A stretch of DNA of 64,000 nt from Zobellella iuensis (GTDB lineage Bacteria; Pseudomonadota; Gammaproteobacteria; Enterobacterales; Aeromonadaceae): the NCBI RefSeq assembly GCF_016746085.1, contig NZ_JAERTZ010000036.1, positions 62,001-126,000 on the forward strand. Reading direction: 5' to 3'. Shown in pieces: positions 37,226 through 46,748 of the stretch; position 1 is the stretch's first letter; each line of letters begins with the position of its first letter. Made by a program: the position numbers and the translations under genes. Under the pieces are notes generated by a model. The model searched no databases. It was not told where the DNA came from and worked only from the letters and a program-made list of their open reading frames with translations.

Positions 37226-37639
37226 TCATAACAGAAACTCCGCCATGTCCTCGATCACTTCCAGGCAGTTGTCGCTCAGCACCGCCAGTTCATGCTCGAT
37301 ATCGGCCAGATCGGCGTTGAGCGACAGGGCGCCGAACACCACGTACCAGTCGTCGAGCCGGGCAAAGGCCGACAGCGGCATGGGGATGTTCATGTCGAGC
37401 ATGGCCTCCAGCATGGCCTGGCGCCGGGCCGGCGCGACCTGGCTTTCGTCCCACAGGTAGCTGATGCACAAAATCTGATCGTCGGAAACGGAGATGAACA
37501 GGGGCAGTTCTTCGCGCCCCTCCACCGTTACCTTGAGCACCTCCACCTCGCCGGGGATGGGGAAGCACTGAAAACCGAAGCCGGTGCTCGACTGGTCGCC
37601 GAGCCCTTCGAGATGCCGGCCGATAACTGAGAGATCCAT
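37226..37639 (-). CDS. yjfI: DUF2170 (YjfI-like) protein
   Basis: 137 residues from the ATG at 37639 (CAGGA box upstream). A soluble acidic protein: GFGFQCFPIPGEVEVLKVTVEGREELP, then DDQILCISYLWDESQV, and DDWYVVFGALSLNADLADIEHELAVLS near the C-terminus match DUF2170. Function unknown; it is habitually encoded before a PspA/IM30 protein, as here (10-bp gap). First gene of the three-gene cluster. Confidence 0.82.
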   Translation of the reverse strand: MDLSVIGRHLEGLGDQSSTGFGFQCFPIPGEVEVLKVTVEGREELPLFISVSDDQILCISYLWDESQVAPARRQAMLEAMLDMNIPMPLSAFARLDDWYVVFGALSLNADLADIEHELAVLSDNCLEVIEDMAEFLL

Positions 37640-37806
37640 CAACAGGTCCTGACATAATAAGTCCGCTACAGACTAATCAGCCGTCGCCTTCAGTGCAAGC
37701 CCGCTCTTTGGCGCCGCCGACCGGCGCGACAATCTGCGCCGGCTCTCTGTTCAGGGACGGCAACAATGGTAGTCTGGTGCCAGAATCCGCCAACAAGGAA
37801 AAGTAG

Positions 37807-40671
37807 ATGGGAGAGATGCCCGCCCTGCTCGGGGCCCAGGCCGACAAACACTGGGCCCGCTTTGAACAACGCGCCGCCGCCTTGCTGCCGGCGCTTGACC
37901 GGGCCCGCCAGGAGCGGCTGAAGGCGCTGTTCGGCTGCAGCGATTTCGCCGCCGACAGCCTGTGCCAGCAGCCGGAGCTGGCACAGGAGCTGGACGACGA
38001 AAAGGATTTGCACAACGGCGACCGGGCCGGCGGCTACCGGCCGGCGCTGGCCGCCCAACTGGCGGCCGTGCACGACGAGCCCGGTCTGCTGCGCGTCCTG
38101 CGCCGTTTTCGCCGGCGCGAGCTGCTGCTGATCGCCTGGCGGGAAATGCTGCTGGGGGCCGAGGTGGAGGAAAGCTTCGAGCATATCTCGGCCCTGGCCG
38201 ATGCGCTGATCGTGGAGGCCTACCGCTGGCTCTACCGGCGCCAGTGCGCCGAGCTGGGCACCCCCTGCGATGCCGAGGGCAAGCCGGTGCCCATGCTGAT
38301 CCTGGGCATGGGCAAGCTGGGTGGGCGGGAGCTCAACTTCTCCTCCGACATCGACCTTATCTTCACCTTTCCCCACAACGGGGTGACCCGGGGCGGGCGG
38401 CGGGAGCTGGCCAACCAGCAGTTCTTTATCCGCCTGGGGCAGAAGCTGGTCAACGCCCTGCACCAGACCACGGTGGACGGCCAGGTCTACCGGGTGGACA
38501 TGCGGTTGCGGCCCTTCGGCGAGTCCGGTCCCCTGGCGGTGAGCTTTACCGCCATGGAAGACTACTACCAGCACCACGGCCGCACCTGGGAGCGCTACGC
38601 CATGGTCAAGGCGCGCATCCTCAACGATGAGGGCGAATACAGCGCCGAGCTCAAGGCCATGCTCAAGCCCTTCGTGTTCCGTCGCTACATCGACTTCGGG
38701 GTGATCGACTCCCTGCGCCAGATGAAGGCGATGATCGCCGCCGAGGTGCGGCGCAAGGGACTCAAGGACAATATCAAGCTGGGCGCCGGCGGCATCCGCG
38801 AGGTGGAATTCATCGCCCAGGTGTTCCAGCTGATCCGCGGCGGCCGGGAGCCGGCGCTGCAGGTGCGCCACCTGCCCCAGGCCCTGGCGGCGGCGCGGGA
38901 GGCGGGGGCGCTCAGCCCCGAGGTGACCGAGGAGCTGCACCAAAGCTACCGCTTCCTGCGCAAGGTCGAAAACTTCCTGCAGGCCTTCGCCGATCAGCAG
39001 ACCCAGACCCTGCCGCAAGACGAGCTCAACTGCACCCGCCTGGCCTGGCTGACGGGCTACCCGGACTGGGATGCCTTCTACCGGGCGCTGCACGGGGCCA
39101 TGGCCCTGGTGCACCGTCAGTTCGAATTGCTGATAGGTGACAGCACCGAGGCGGAAGAGGAGGGGGCGGCCCAGATCTGGTTCGATATCTGGCAGACCGA
39201 CTGGGAAGAGGAAGAGCTGGTCCGGCTGCTGCAGGAGCAGGGCATGGCCGAGGACAAGGCCGGCCGCCTGGCCCTGGCCCTCAATGCCTTCAAGGAGGAA
39301 TGCCCGCGCCGGGCCATGGGCCCCCAGGGGCGCCAGGCGCTGGAGAAGCTGATGCCGGTGCTGCTCGACAAGGTCAGCCAGGCGGAGCTGCCCGGCATCC
39401 TGTTCGCCCGGCTGCAGCAGCTGCTGCTGCAGATCGCCACCCGCACCGCCTACCTGCAGCTGCTGGTGGAAAACGCCGGCGCCCTGACCCAGCTGATCCG
39501 CCTGTGCGAAGCCAGCTCCCTGGTGGCCGAGCAGCTGGCGCGCTACCCCATACTGCTGGACGAGCTGCTGGTGCCCCAACTGCTGTACAACCCCATCCCC
39601 CTCGACGCCTACCGGGGCGAGCTGCGCCAGTTCCTGCTGCGGGTGCCGGACGAGGACGTGGAGCAGCAGATGGAGGCCCTGCGCCAGTTCAAGCAGATCC
39701 ATCTGCTGCGCATCGCCGCCGCCGACATCGCCGGCGCCCTGCCGCTGATGAAGGTGAGCGATCACCTCACCTGGCTGGCGGAAGCCGTGGTGGAAGAGGT
39801 GGTCAACCAGGCCTGGGCCCAGATGAGCGCTCGCCACGGCGTGCCCGAGCAACTGGCGGACAGCGGCCGCAAGGGCTTCGGGGTGGTGGCCTACGGCAAG
39901 CTGGGCGGCATCGAGCTGGCCTACAGTTCGGATCTGGACCTGGTGTTCGTGCAGGAGGCCGGGCTCAAGGGCCAGACCAACGGCGACAAACCCCTGGACT
40001 GCCGCCAGTTCTACCTGCGCCTGGCCCAGCGCGTCATCCACCTGTTCAGCACCCGCACCCCCAGCGGCGTGCTCTACGAGGTGGACATGCGGCTGCGCCC
40101 GAGTGGCGCCTCCGGCCTGATGGTGAGCCCGCTCGACGCCTACCGGGCCTACCTGCACCACGAAGCCTGGACCTGGGAGCACCAGGCCCTGGTGCGCAGC
40201 CGCATCATAGTGGGCGACCCCGAGCTGTTCGAGGCCTTCAACGACATCCGGCGGGAGGTGCTGGGCAAGGCCCGGGAGCGCGGCGAGCTGGCGCTGGAGG
40301 TGGTGCAGATGCGCGAGAAGATGCGCGCCCACCTGATCAAGGCCGGGCCCGGCGAGTTCCACCTCAAGCAGTCGGTGGGCGGCCTGGCCGATATCGAATT
40401 CCTCACCCAGTACCTGGTGCTGGCCCATGCCCATGAGCATCCGGCCCTGACCCGCTGGTCCGACAATATCCGCATCCTGGAGGCGGCGGTGGAAGTGGGG
40501 CTGCTGGAAGAGGAGGAGGCCGGCCGGCTGAAAACCGCCTACTGCGCCATCCGCGACCGGGGCCACCGGCTGAGCCTGTCCGACCAGCCCGGCCGGGTGC
40601 CGGACAGCGAGCTCACCCGGGAGCGCGGCTGGGTGGTGGAGAGCTGGAACAAATGGCTTAAAGATAGCTAG
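37807..40671 (+). CDS. glnE: Glutamine synthetase adenylyltransferase/deadenylase
   Basis: 954 residues with the duplicated nucleotidyltransferase architecture. The N-terminal deadenylylating domain carries GMGKLGGRELNFSSDIDLIF near residues 165-185. A linker follows, then the C-terminal adenylylating domain with AYGKLGGIELAYSSDLDLVF near 695-715; each shows the paired Asp of the active site. It tunes glutamine synthetase under PII control. This fits the nitrogen-assimilation emphasis of the window. The stop codon runs directly into a heptamer array. Confidence 0.98.
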   Translation: MGEMPALLGAQADKHWARFEQRAAALLPALDRARQERLKALFGCSDFAADSLCQQPELAQELDDEKDLHNGDRAGGYRPALAAQLAAVHDEPGLLRVLRRFRRRELLLIAWREMLLGAEVEESFEHISALADALIVEAYRWLYRRQCAELGTPCDAEGKPVPMLILGMGKLGGRELNFSSDIDLIFTFPHNGVTRGGRRELANQQFFIRLGQKLVNALHQTTVDGQVYRVDMRLRPFGESGPLAVSFTAMEDYYQHHGRTWERYAMVKARILNDEGEYSAELKAMLKPFVFRRYIDFGVIDSLRQMKAMIAAEVRRKGLKDNIKLGAGGIREVEFIAQVFQLIRGGREPALQVRHLPQALAAAREAGALSPEVTEELHQSYRFLRKVENFLQAFADQQTQTLPQDELNCTRLAWLTGYPDWDAFYRALHGAMALVHRQFELLIGDSTEAEEEGAAQIWFDIWQTDWEEEELVRLLQEQGMAEDKAGRLALALNAFKEECPRRAMGPQGRQALEKLMPVLLDKVSQAELPGILFARLQQLLLQIATRTAYLQLLVENAGALTQLIRLCEASSLVAEQLARYPILLDELLVPQLLYNPIPLDAYRGELRQFLLRVPDEDVEQQMEALRQFKQIHLLRIAAADIAGALPLMKVSDHLTWLAEAVVEEVVNQAWAQMSARHGVPEQLADSGRKGFGVVAYGKLGGIELAYSSDLDLVFVQEAGLKGQTNGDKPLDCRQFYLRLAQRVIHLFSTRTPSGVLYEVDMRLRPSGASGLMVSPLDAYRAYLHHEAWTWEHQALVRSRIIVGDPELFEAFNDIRREVLGKARERGELALEVVQMREKMRAHLIKAGPGEFHLKQSVGGLADIEFLTQYLVLAHAHEHPALTRWSDNIRILEAAVEVGLLEEEEAGRLKTAYCAIRDRGHRLSLSDQPGRVPDSELTRERGWVVESWNKWLKDS

Positions 40672-40761
40672 AAGCTAGAAGCTAGAAGCTGGAAGACAGA
40701 AGCCGGAAGCGTAAACCACTCGGGCTGCTTCCGGCTTCCGGCCTATCGCTTCCCGCTTCAG
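40671..40761. repeat. Inverted heptamer arrays with 12-bp perfect stem
   Basis: Six GAAGCTA-like heptamers (40671-40712) are followed by five GCTTCCG-like heptamers in opposite orientation (40727-40761). They contain a perfect 12-bp inverted repeat, GAAGCCGGAAGC at 40699-40710 and GCTTCCGGCTTC at 40727-40738. The hairpin lies between convergent glnE and lpxL and could act as a two-way terminator or transcript-end stabiliser. Confidence 0.85.
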
Positions 40762-41681
40762 TAGCGGTAAGGCACCCCTTCCGGGGTGGTCTTGAAGCGC
40801 CGGTGCAGCCACATGTACTGCTCCGGCGCTTGGCGGATGGCGGCCTCGATCGCCTTGTTGCCGGCGATGGCGTCCGCTTCGTCGTCGCCGGTGGGGAAAC
40901 CGGCCAGGGGCGGCTGGACGAGCAGCCGGTAGCCGTCTCTCTCCCGCAGGGTGAAGCAGGGCAGGGTGACGGTATTTTTCACCCGAGCCAGGGTGGCGGT
41001 GCCGGTGATGGTGGCGGCCTGGGCCACCGCGAAGAAGGGCACGAACACGCTGGCATGGCGGCCGTAGTCGTGATCCGGCGCATACCAGAGCGCATCGCCG
41101 GCCCGCAGCGCCTTGAGCATGCCCTTGATGTCGAGCCGGTCCACCAGGTACTTGTTGGAGCGGCAGCGGCCGTGCACCTGGGCGTATTCCAGCACCGGGT
41201 TGGTGTTGGGCCGGTACACGCCCACCCCGGGCCGGTACAGGCCGAACTGGCGGGCGTTGAGCTCGAGGGTGAGAAAGTGGGCCGACAGCAGCAGCATGCC
41301 CTGGCCCTGGGCTGCGGCGGCGTCCACCTGCTCCATGCCCTCCATGCGGGTGAGGGCACGCATGCGCCAGTCGGGCCAGAACCAGGCCATGCCGGTTTCG
41401 AACAGGGCGCAGCCCACGCTCTCGAAGTTGCCCTCGAGCAGGTATTCGCGCTCGGCCAGGGTCAGCTCCGGCAGGGCCAGCTCCAGGTTGCGCCTGGCTA
41501 CCCGGACCCGGGACTTCAACACTTTCATCGACAGCCGGCCCAGCCCGCGGCCCAGGGCCATCTGGATGCGCCAGGGCAGCAGGGTGACCAGCAGCCACAG
41601 CAGGCCGAGGCCCAGCCAGTGGAAGGTGTAGCGCGGGTGCAGTAGCGCCGCGCGGAAGGGAGGAAGCCGGGAGTCTTGCAT
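40758..41681 (-). CDS. lpxL: Kdo2-lipid IVA acyltransferase (LpxL family)
   Basis: 307 residues from the ATG at 41681, against 306 in E. coli LpxL. One N-terminal membrane helix (WLGLGLLWLLVTLLPW) precedes the lysophospholipid-acyltransferase-type domain with the catalytic H-X4-E motif in LLLSAHFLTLE near residue 130. YRPNTNPVLEY and APDHDYGRHASVFVPFF follow. It adds a secondary acyl chain, probably laurate, to lipid A. Divergent from hldE; both serve lipopolysaccharide synthesis. Confidence 0.93.
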   Translation of the reverse strand: MQDSRLPPFRAALLHPRYTFHWLGLGLLWLLVTLLPWRIQMALGRGLGRLSMKVLKSRVRVARRNLELALPELTLAEREYLLEGNFESVGCALFETGMAWFWPDWRMRALTRMEGMEQVDAAAAQGQGMLLLSAHFLTLELNARQFGLYRPGVGVYRPNTNPVLEYAQVHGRCRSNKYLVDRLDIKGMLKALRAGDALWYAPDHDYGRHASVFVPFFAVAQAATITGTATLARVKNTVTLPCFTLRERDGYRLLVQPPLAGFPTGDDEADAIAGNKAIEAAIRQAPEQYMWLHRRFKTTPEGVPYRY

Positions 41682-41820
41682 CAGGGAGTCGCCATCGTCG
41701 TCGAATGGCTGAATTCTAAATAACTCTGGCGGTAATAACCACCAAAGGGCGGCCGACGGGTGCGATCGGTGATGGCTGTGATAATATTTCCCTTTCCCAT
41801 GTTCACAAGGGTCGGAACCT

Positions 41821-43245
41821 ATGAAGATCAAGTTGCCGGAATTCGATAGCGCCAGGGTACTGGTGGTCGGGGATGTGATGCTGGACCGCTACTGGTCCGG
41901 CCCCACCGGACGCATTTCACCCGAGGCTCCGGTGCCTGTGGTCAAGGTCGAGCACAACGAGGAACGCCCCGGCGGCGCCGCCAACGTGGCCCTGAACGCC
42001 GCCGCCCTGGGCGCCGGCGCCCGGCTGCTGGGCCTGACCGGCGACGACGAGGCGGCCAATTCCCTGCAGGACAAGATGAAGGGCGTGGGGGTGGTGTGCG
42101 ACTTCGTGCGTCACCAAAGCCACCCCACCATCACCAAGCTCAGGGTGATGAGCCGCAACCAGCAGCTGCTGCGGCTGGACTTCGAGGAAGGCTTCGCGGC
42201 CGAGGACGCCGCCCCCCTCACCGAGAAGACCCGGGCCGCCCTGGCCGAGGCCGGGGTGCTGGTGCTGTCCGACTACGCCAAGGGCGCCCTGGCCCAGGTG
42301 CAGCAGCTTATCCACGTCGCCAACCAGGCCGGGGTGCCGGTGCTGGTGGACCCCAAGGGTTCGGATTTCGAGAAATACCGGGGCGCTACCCTGCTCACCC
42401 CCAACATGAGCGAGTTCGAGGCGGTGGTGGGCAAGGTGAAGGACGAGCGGGAGCTGGTGGCCCGCGGCCTGGAGCTGGTGGAAAGGTTCGAGTTCAAGGC
42501 CCTGCTGGTGACCCGCTCCGAGCACGGCATGACCCTGATCCGCCCGGGCGAGGACGAACTGCACCTGCCGGCCCAGGCCCATGAGGTGTACGACGTCACC
42601 GGCGCCGGCGACACCGTCATCGCCACCCTGGCCTCGGCCCTGGCCGCCGGCCTGCCGTTGGACGAAGCCTGCGCCCTGGCCAACGTGGCCGCCGGCATAG
42701 TGGTCGGCAAACTGGGGACCTCCACCGTCTCCGCCATCGAGCTGGCCAACGTGCTCTACGGCGGTCCCGAGTCGGGCATGGGGGTGGTCACCGAGCAGCA
42801 GCTCAAGTACGTGGTGGACGCCGCCCGCCGCCGGGGCGAAAAAGTGGTGATGACCAACGGCTGCTTCGACATCCTCCACGCCGGCCATGTGTCCTACCTC
42901 AACAACGCCCGCAAGCTGGGTGATCGGCTGATCGTGGCGGTGAACACCGACGCCTCGGTGCGCGCCCTCAAGGGCGAGGGCCGGCCGGTGAACTCGGTGG
43001 ACCGGCGCATGGCGGTGCTGGCCGGCCTGGGCGCGGTGGACTGGGTGGTGCCCTTCAGTGAGGACACCCCGCGCCGGCTGATCGCCGAGGTGCTGCCCGA
43101 CATCCTGGTCAAGGGCGGCGACTACCAGCCCGAGCAGATTGCCGGCTTCGAGGAAGTGACCGCCAACGGCGGCGAGGTGAAGGTGCTCAACTTCGAGGAC
43201 GGCTGCTCCACCACCGCCATCATCCAGGCCATCCGCACCCGCTGA
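41821..43245 (+). CDS. hldE: Bifunctional heptose-7-P kinase/heptose-1-P adenylyltransferase
   Basis: 474 residues. The N-terminal ribokinase-like domain ([20 protein letters not shown]; anion-hole motif [15 protein letters not shown] near residue 265) phosphorylates heptose-7-phosphate. The C-terminal nucleotidyltransferase ([17 protein letters not shown] near 345) makes ADP-heptose for the LPS inner core. Same length range as E. coli HldE, and in the conserved glnE-hldE neighbourhood. Confidence 0.98.
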   Translation: MKIKLPEFDSARVLVVGDVMLDRYWSGPTGRISPEAPVPVVKVEHNEERPGGAANVALNAAALGAGARLLGLTGDDEAANSLQDKMKGVGVVCDFVRHQSHPTITKLRVMSRNQQLLRLDFEEGFAAEDAAPLTEKTRAALAEAGVLVLSDYAKGALAQVQQLIHVANQAGVPVLVDPKGSDFEKYRGATLLTPNMSEFEAVVGKVKDERELVARGLELVERFEFKALLVTRSEHGMTLIRPGEDELHLPAQAHEVYDVTGAGDTVIATLASALAAGLPLDEACALANVAAGIVVGKLGTSTVSAIELANVLYGGPESGMGVVTEQQLKYVVDAARRRGEKVVMTNGCFDILHAGHVSYLNNARKLGDRLIVAVNTDASVRALKGEGRPVNSVDRRMAVLAGLGAVDWVVPFSEDTPRRLIAEVLPDILVKGGDYQPEQIAGFEEVTANGGEVKVLNFEDGCSTTAIIQAIRTR

Positions 43246-43264
43246 CGGATAACATGTCGGTGAG

Positions 43265-43291
43265 GTCGGCCAAAGGGGCCACTCCACCGAC
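43265..43291. repeat. Solo copy of the GTCGGC...CCGAC intergenic repeat
   Basis: The sequence GTCGGCCAAAGGGGCCACTC plus CACCGAC closely matches the left end of the element at 28198, and its own ends GTCGG/CCGAC can pair. It lies 20 bp after hldE. Confidence 0.6.
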
Positions 43292-43323
43292 AAGTTTCGT
43301 CAAGCTCGTAAACAGCTGCCAGT

Positions 43324-43349
43324 AAAAACGGGGCCATTCGGCCCCGTTT
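43324..43349. terminator. Bidirectional terminator between hldE and nirD
   Basis: A perfect 10-bp stem AAACGGGGCC/GGCCCCGTTT with an ATTC loop separates the convergent genes. On the minus strand it is followed by TTTTTA, so it is stronger for nirBD. Confidence 0.8.
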
Positions 43350-43430
43350 GATGATAAAGGTGGAAGCGGGGCGGGTTGCGGCTCCCCTCAGTCCCGGTGG
43401 CCCAACCCCGCGTCCTTATCCCGTCAGGGA

Positions 43431-43751
43431 TTACTGCTCAAGCCACAGCTGATCGTCCTTGGCGACCAGGGGCCAGACCTTGACCTTGACGTCCTCCTGC
43501 TCCAGGCAGCGGCCGTCTTTCAACGAATAATGGTGCTTGTACAGGGGTGAGGCCACGCAGGGCTCGCCCTTGATGTCGCCCACTATGCCCCGGGCCAGTA
43601 CCTGGGCCTTGCCCATGGGATCCCAGTTGTCGAGGGCGAAGAAACCGAGCCCGGGCAGGTTGAACAGGGCCAGTTGCCGGCCCTCCACCAATGCGGCCAC
43701 ACCGCTGTGCTCGGGAATGTCGTTGACGTGGCAAAGGCGAACAAGACTCAT
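43431..43751 (-). CDS. nirD: Nitrite reductase small subunit NirD
   Basis: 106 residues of the Rieske-like NirD family (E. coli 108). HVNDIPEHSGVAALVEGRQLALF at the N-terminus and LPGLGFFALDNWDPMGKA follow the family, but the Rieske Cys/His ligand pairs are not retained, as usual for NirD. It partners NirB in the cytoplasmic NADH-dependent nitrite reductase. Its start overlaps the nirB stop by 4 bp, indicating coupling. Confidence 0.96.
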   Translation of the reverse strand: MSLVRLCHVNDIPEHSGVAALVEGRQLALFNLPGLGFFALDNWDPMGKAQVLARGIVGDIKGEPCVASPLYKHHYSLKDGRCLEQEDVKVKVWPLVAKDDQLWLEQ

Positions 43752-46261
43752 GATACCTCCTTGATTTCAATCAGTTCTACCGGGCGGATCTGGCCGCGCT
43801 TGCGCTCGAAGACGATGCTGTCGTCGGCCTCGTCGCTATTGACGAAGCTCTTGAAGCGCTTGAGTTTTTCCGGATCTTCCAGAGTGGCTTTCCACTCGCA
43901 TTCGTAGGTGTCGATCACGTGGGCCATACGCCCTTCCAGTTCGTCGGCCAGACCTAAGGAGTCATCGATGATGACTTCGCGCAGGTAGTCCAGGCCGCCT
44001 TCCAGGTTTTCCATCCACACCGAGGTGCGTTGCAGCTTGTCGGCGGTGGCCACGTAGAACATCAGCAGCCGGTCGATGTAGCGGATCAGGGTGTCGGTAT
44101 CCAGATCGGTGGCGAACAGGTCGGCGTGGCGCGGGCGCATGCCGCCGTTGCCGGCGAAGTACAGGTTCCAGCCCTTCTCGGTGGCGATCACGCCCACATC
44201 CTTGCCCTGGGCCTCGGCGCACTCACGGGTGCAGCCGGACACCGCAAACTTCAGCTTGTGGGGCGAACGCAGGCCCTTGTAGCGGTGCTCCAGGGCCACC
44301 GCCAGATCCAGGGAGTCCTGCACCCCGTAGCGACACCAGGTGGAGCCGACGCAGGACTTGACGGTGCGCAGCGACTTGCCGTAGGCGTGGCCGGTCTCGA
44401 AGCCGGCGTCGATCAGTTCCTGCCAGATCAGCGGCAACTGCTCGAGGCGGGCGCCGAACAGGTCGATGCGCTGGCCGCCGGTGACCTTGGTGTAGAGGTC
44501 GTAGCGCTTGGCCACCTGGCCCAGTACGATCAGTTGCTCCGGGGTGATCTCGCCGCCCGGCACCCGGGGCACCACCGAATAGGTGCCGTTCTTCTGCATG
44601 TTGGCGAGGAAGGTGTCGTTGGTGTCCTGCAGTGGCTGGTGCTTGGGCGCCAGTACGTGTTCGTTCCACAGGGAGGCGAAGATGGAGGCCGCCGCCGGCT
44701 TGCAACTGTCGCAGCCCAGGCCGGTGCCGTGCTTGGCCAGCAGTTCGTCGAAGCTCTTGATCTGGCCCACCTTGACCAGGTGGAACAGCTCCTGGCGGCT
44801 GTAGGCGAAGTGCTCGCACAGGCTCTTGTCGGCGGTGATGCCCTGATCTTCCAGCGCCTGGTTGACCACCTGGGTGAGCAGGCCGGCGCAGCCGCCGCAA
44901 CCGGTGCCGGCCTTGGTGCAGGCCTTGATCGCCGCCACGTCGCAGGCGCCGCCCTGCACCGCCTCTATGATGGCGCCCTTGCTCACGTTGTGGCAGGAAC
45001 AGACGGTGGCGGTGGCCGGCAGGGCCGCCTTGGGCGCACCGCCGGCGGCGTCTTCCGGCACCAGCAGGGCCAGGGGGTGATCCGGCAGCGGCATGTCGTT
45101 GAGGTAGGTCTGCAGCAGGGTGTCGTAGTCGCCGTTATCGCCCACCAGCACGGCGCCCAGCAGGCGATCACCGGCTTCGTTCAGCACCAGTTTCTTGTAC
45201 AGATCCTTGCTGCGATCCAGCAGCAGCACTTCCTGGCTGCCGGGGGTCTGGCCGTGGGCATCGCCGATGGCGCCCACGTCCACGCCCAGCAGCTTGAGCT
45301 TGGTGCTCATGTCGGCGCCCTTGAAGGCGCCGTCCTTGCCCAGCAGCTGGGCGGCCACGGCGCGGGCCATCTGGTAACCGGGGGCCACCAGGCCGAACAG
45401 CTTGCCTTCCCACAGGGCGCATTCGCCGATGGCGTAGATGTCCGGATCCGAGGTCTGGCACAGATCGTTGATGCAGATGCCGCCGCGCTCGCCCAGGGTG
45501 AGGCCGGCTTCACGGCCGAGGGCGTCCTGGGGACGGATGCCGGCGCTGAACACCAGCACGTCGGCTTCGAGCATGCCGCCATCGGTGAATTCGAGGCGGT
45601 GGGTGGCGTTTTCGCCGTCGATGATGTGCTGGGTGGCCTTCTGGGTGTGCACCTGCAGCCCCAGACGCTCGATCTTCTCCCTGAGCAGGGTGCCGCCCTG
45701 GGGGTCCAGCTGCACCGGCATCAGCCGGGGGGCGAATTCCACCACATGGGTTTCCAGGCCGAGCAGGCGCAGGGCGTTGGCGGCTTCCAGGCCGAGCAGG
45801 CCGCCGCCGATCACCACGCCGGTCTTGGCGCCCTGGCAGGCGGCCTTGATGTCGGCCAGATCTTCCAGGGTACGGTAGACGAAACACTTGTCCCGCTCCC
45901 GGCCGGGGATGGGCGGCACGAAGGGGGTGGAGCCGGTGGCCAGCACCAGGCGGTCGTAGGTGAGCACGGCGCCGGCGGCGGTGGTCAGGGTCCTGGCGTC
46001 CCGGTCGATGGCGGTGACCGCCTCGTTCAGGCGCAGTTCGAGACCGCTTGCACTGTACCAGTCGGGGGTGGCCATCAGCAGGGCTTCCGGCTCCTTGCCG
46101 TCGAACACTTCGGAAAGGTGCACCCGGTCGTAGGCGGCATGCTTCTCGGCGCCGAACACCGTGATGTCGTATTGCTCCACGCCGTTCTGGTCTACCAGCT
46201 GTTGCAGCAGGTGATGACCTACCATGCCGTTGCCGATGACAATCAGTTTCTGTTTCATCAT
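43748..46261 (-). CDS. nirB: NADH-dependent nitrite reductase large subunit NirB
   Basis: 837 residues reducing nitrite to ammonium in the cytoplasm. In order: an FAD/NAD(P) pyridine-nucleotide module (VIGNGMVGHHLLQQL; VIGGGLLGLEAANALRLLGL), a Bfd-like [2Fe-2S] domain (CSCHNVSKGAI...GTGCGGC, about 420-460), and the sulphite/nitrite reductase half with siroheme/[4Fe-4S] cysteines (GSTWCRYGVQ near 640; SGCTRECAEAQGKD near 680). Preceded by AAGGA and by a near-consensus sigma-54 promoter about 100 bp upstream. Confidence 0.98.
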   Translation of the reverse strand: MMKQKLIVIGNGMVGHHLLQQLVDQNGVEQYDITVFGAEKHAAYDRVHLSEVFDGKEPEALLMATPDWYSASGLELRLNEAVTAIDRDARTLTTAAGAVLTYDRLVLATGSTPFVPPIPGRERDKCFVYRTLEDLADIKAACQGAKTGVVIGGGLLGLEAANALRLLGLETHVVEFAPRLMPVQLDPQGGTLLREKIERLGLQVHTQKATQHIIDGENATHRLEFTDGGMLEADVLVFSAGIRPQDALGREAGLTLGERGGICINDLCQTSDPDIYAIGECALWEGKLFGLVAPGYQMARAVAAQLLGKDGAFKGADMSTKLKLLGVDVGAIGDAHGQTPGSQEVLLLDRSKDLYKKLVLNEAGDRLLGAVLVGDNGDYDTLLQTYLNDMPLPDHPLALLVPEDAAGGAPKAALPATATVCSCHNVSKGAIIEAVQGGACDVAAIKACTKAGTGCGGCAGLLTQVVNQALEDQGITADKSLCEHFAYSRQELFHLVKVGQIKSFDELLAKHGTGLGCDSCKPAAASIFASLWNEHVLAPKHQPLQDTNDTFLANMQKNGTYSVVPRVPGGEITPEQLIVLGQVAKRYDLYTKVTGGQRIDLFGARLEQLPLIWQELIDAGFETGHAYGKSLRTVKSCVGSTWCRYGVQDSLDLAVALEHRYKGLRSPHKLKFAVSGCTRECAEAQGKDVGVIATEKGWNLYFAGNGGMRPRHADLFATDLDTDTLIRYIDRLLMFYVATADKLQRTSVWMENLEGGLDYLREVIIDDSLGLADELEGRMAHVIDTYECEWKATLEDPEKLKRFKSFVNSDEADDSIVFERKRGQIRPVELIEIKEVS

Positions 46262-46362
46262 TGCTATCCTTAAGCCACCCAGGACTTGCTTGCGGGTTGA
46301 TGGTTTGTGGTGGCCTTGGTGCGGCCCCGTTTAGTTGTGCGACTTGCGCTTAAACAGGGAAT

Positions 46363-46378
46363 ATCAAGATGCGTGCCA
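46363..46378 (-). promoter_or_regulatory. Sigma-54-like promoter of nirBD
   Basis: The minus strand reads TGGCACGCATCTTGAT: a perfect -24 element (TGGCACG) and correct spacing, but GA instead of GC at -12. Start of transcription is predicted near 46353. The roughly 90-nt leader would open with a hairpin pairing CCTGTTTA with TAAACGGG (about 46352-46320). A weak NtrC-like site (CTTCACCATGATGATGC, 46452-46468) is about 107 bp upstream of that start. The remaining non-coding sequence up to cobA (46470-46748) shows only GC-rich hairpins and no gene. Confidence 0.5.
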
Positions 46379-46421
46379 AATTTTACTTGTTTGATTAGTA
46401 AGGGTTTTTGTAACAGGCACG

Positions 46422-46452
46422 AAAAAGCCCTGCCCGTTTAGGGAGCAGTGGC
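46422..46452 (-). terminator. Intrinsic terminator upstream of nirB
   Basis: On the minus strand an interrupted GC stem (GCC-CTG-CCC / GGG-CAG-GGC) is followed by TTTTTCG. It is some 300 bp after cobA and just before the nirB promoter, so it probably blocks read-through from cobA into nirBD. Confidence 0.6.
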
Positions 46453-46748
46453 TTCACCATGATGATGCAGATAAAACAGGAATAACTCGCTAGAGGTACC
46501 ACTTTAGGGTTATCAAAAACAGAGTGCAAGCGTTTTTTCATCCGGCGGCAGCCGGAGCGGGGGAAGGGCGGACAGGTCGTTGGGGGCCATGGAAAGCCAG
46601 GCCCACACAGGGCCGGGGCAGGATGGGGAGGGAGCCAGGTGCAGTGGGGGATGGGCTCCCGCCTGCGGGAGGACGGGAGCGGGAGTGGCCAACAGCCTAA
46701 CCCGCAGCCTTGTCAGCCGGCCGGGCCCGGAGGCCCGGCGGCGGATGA

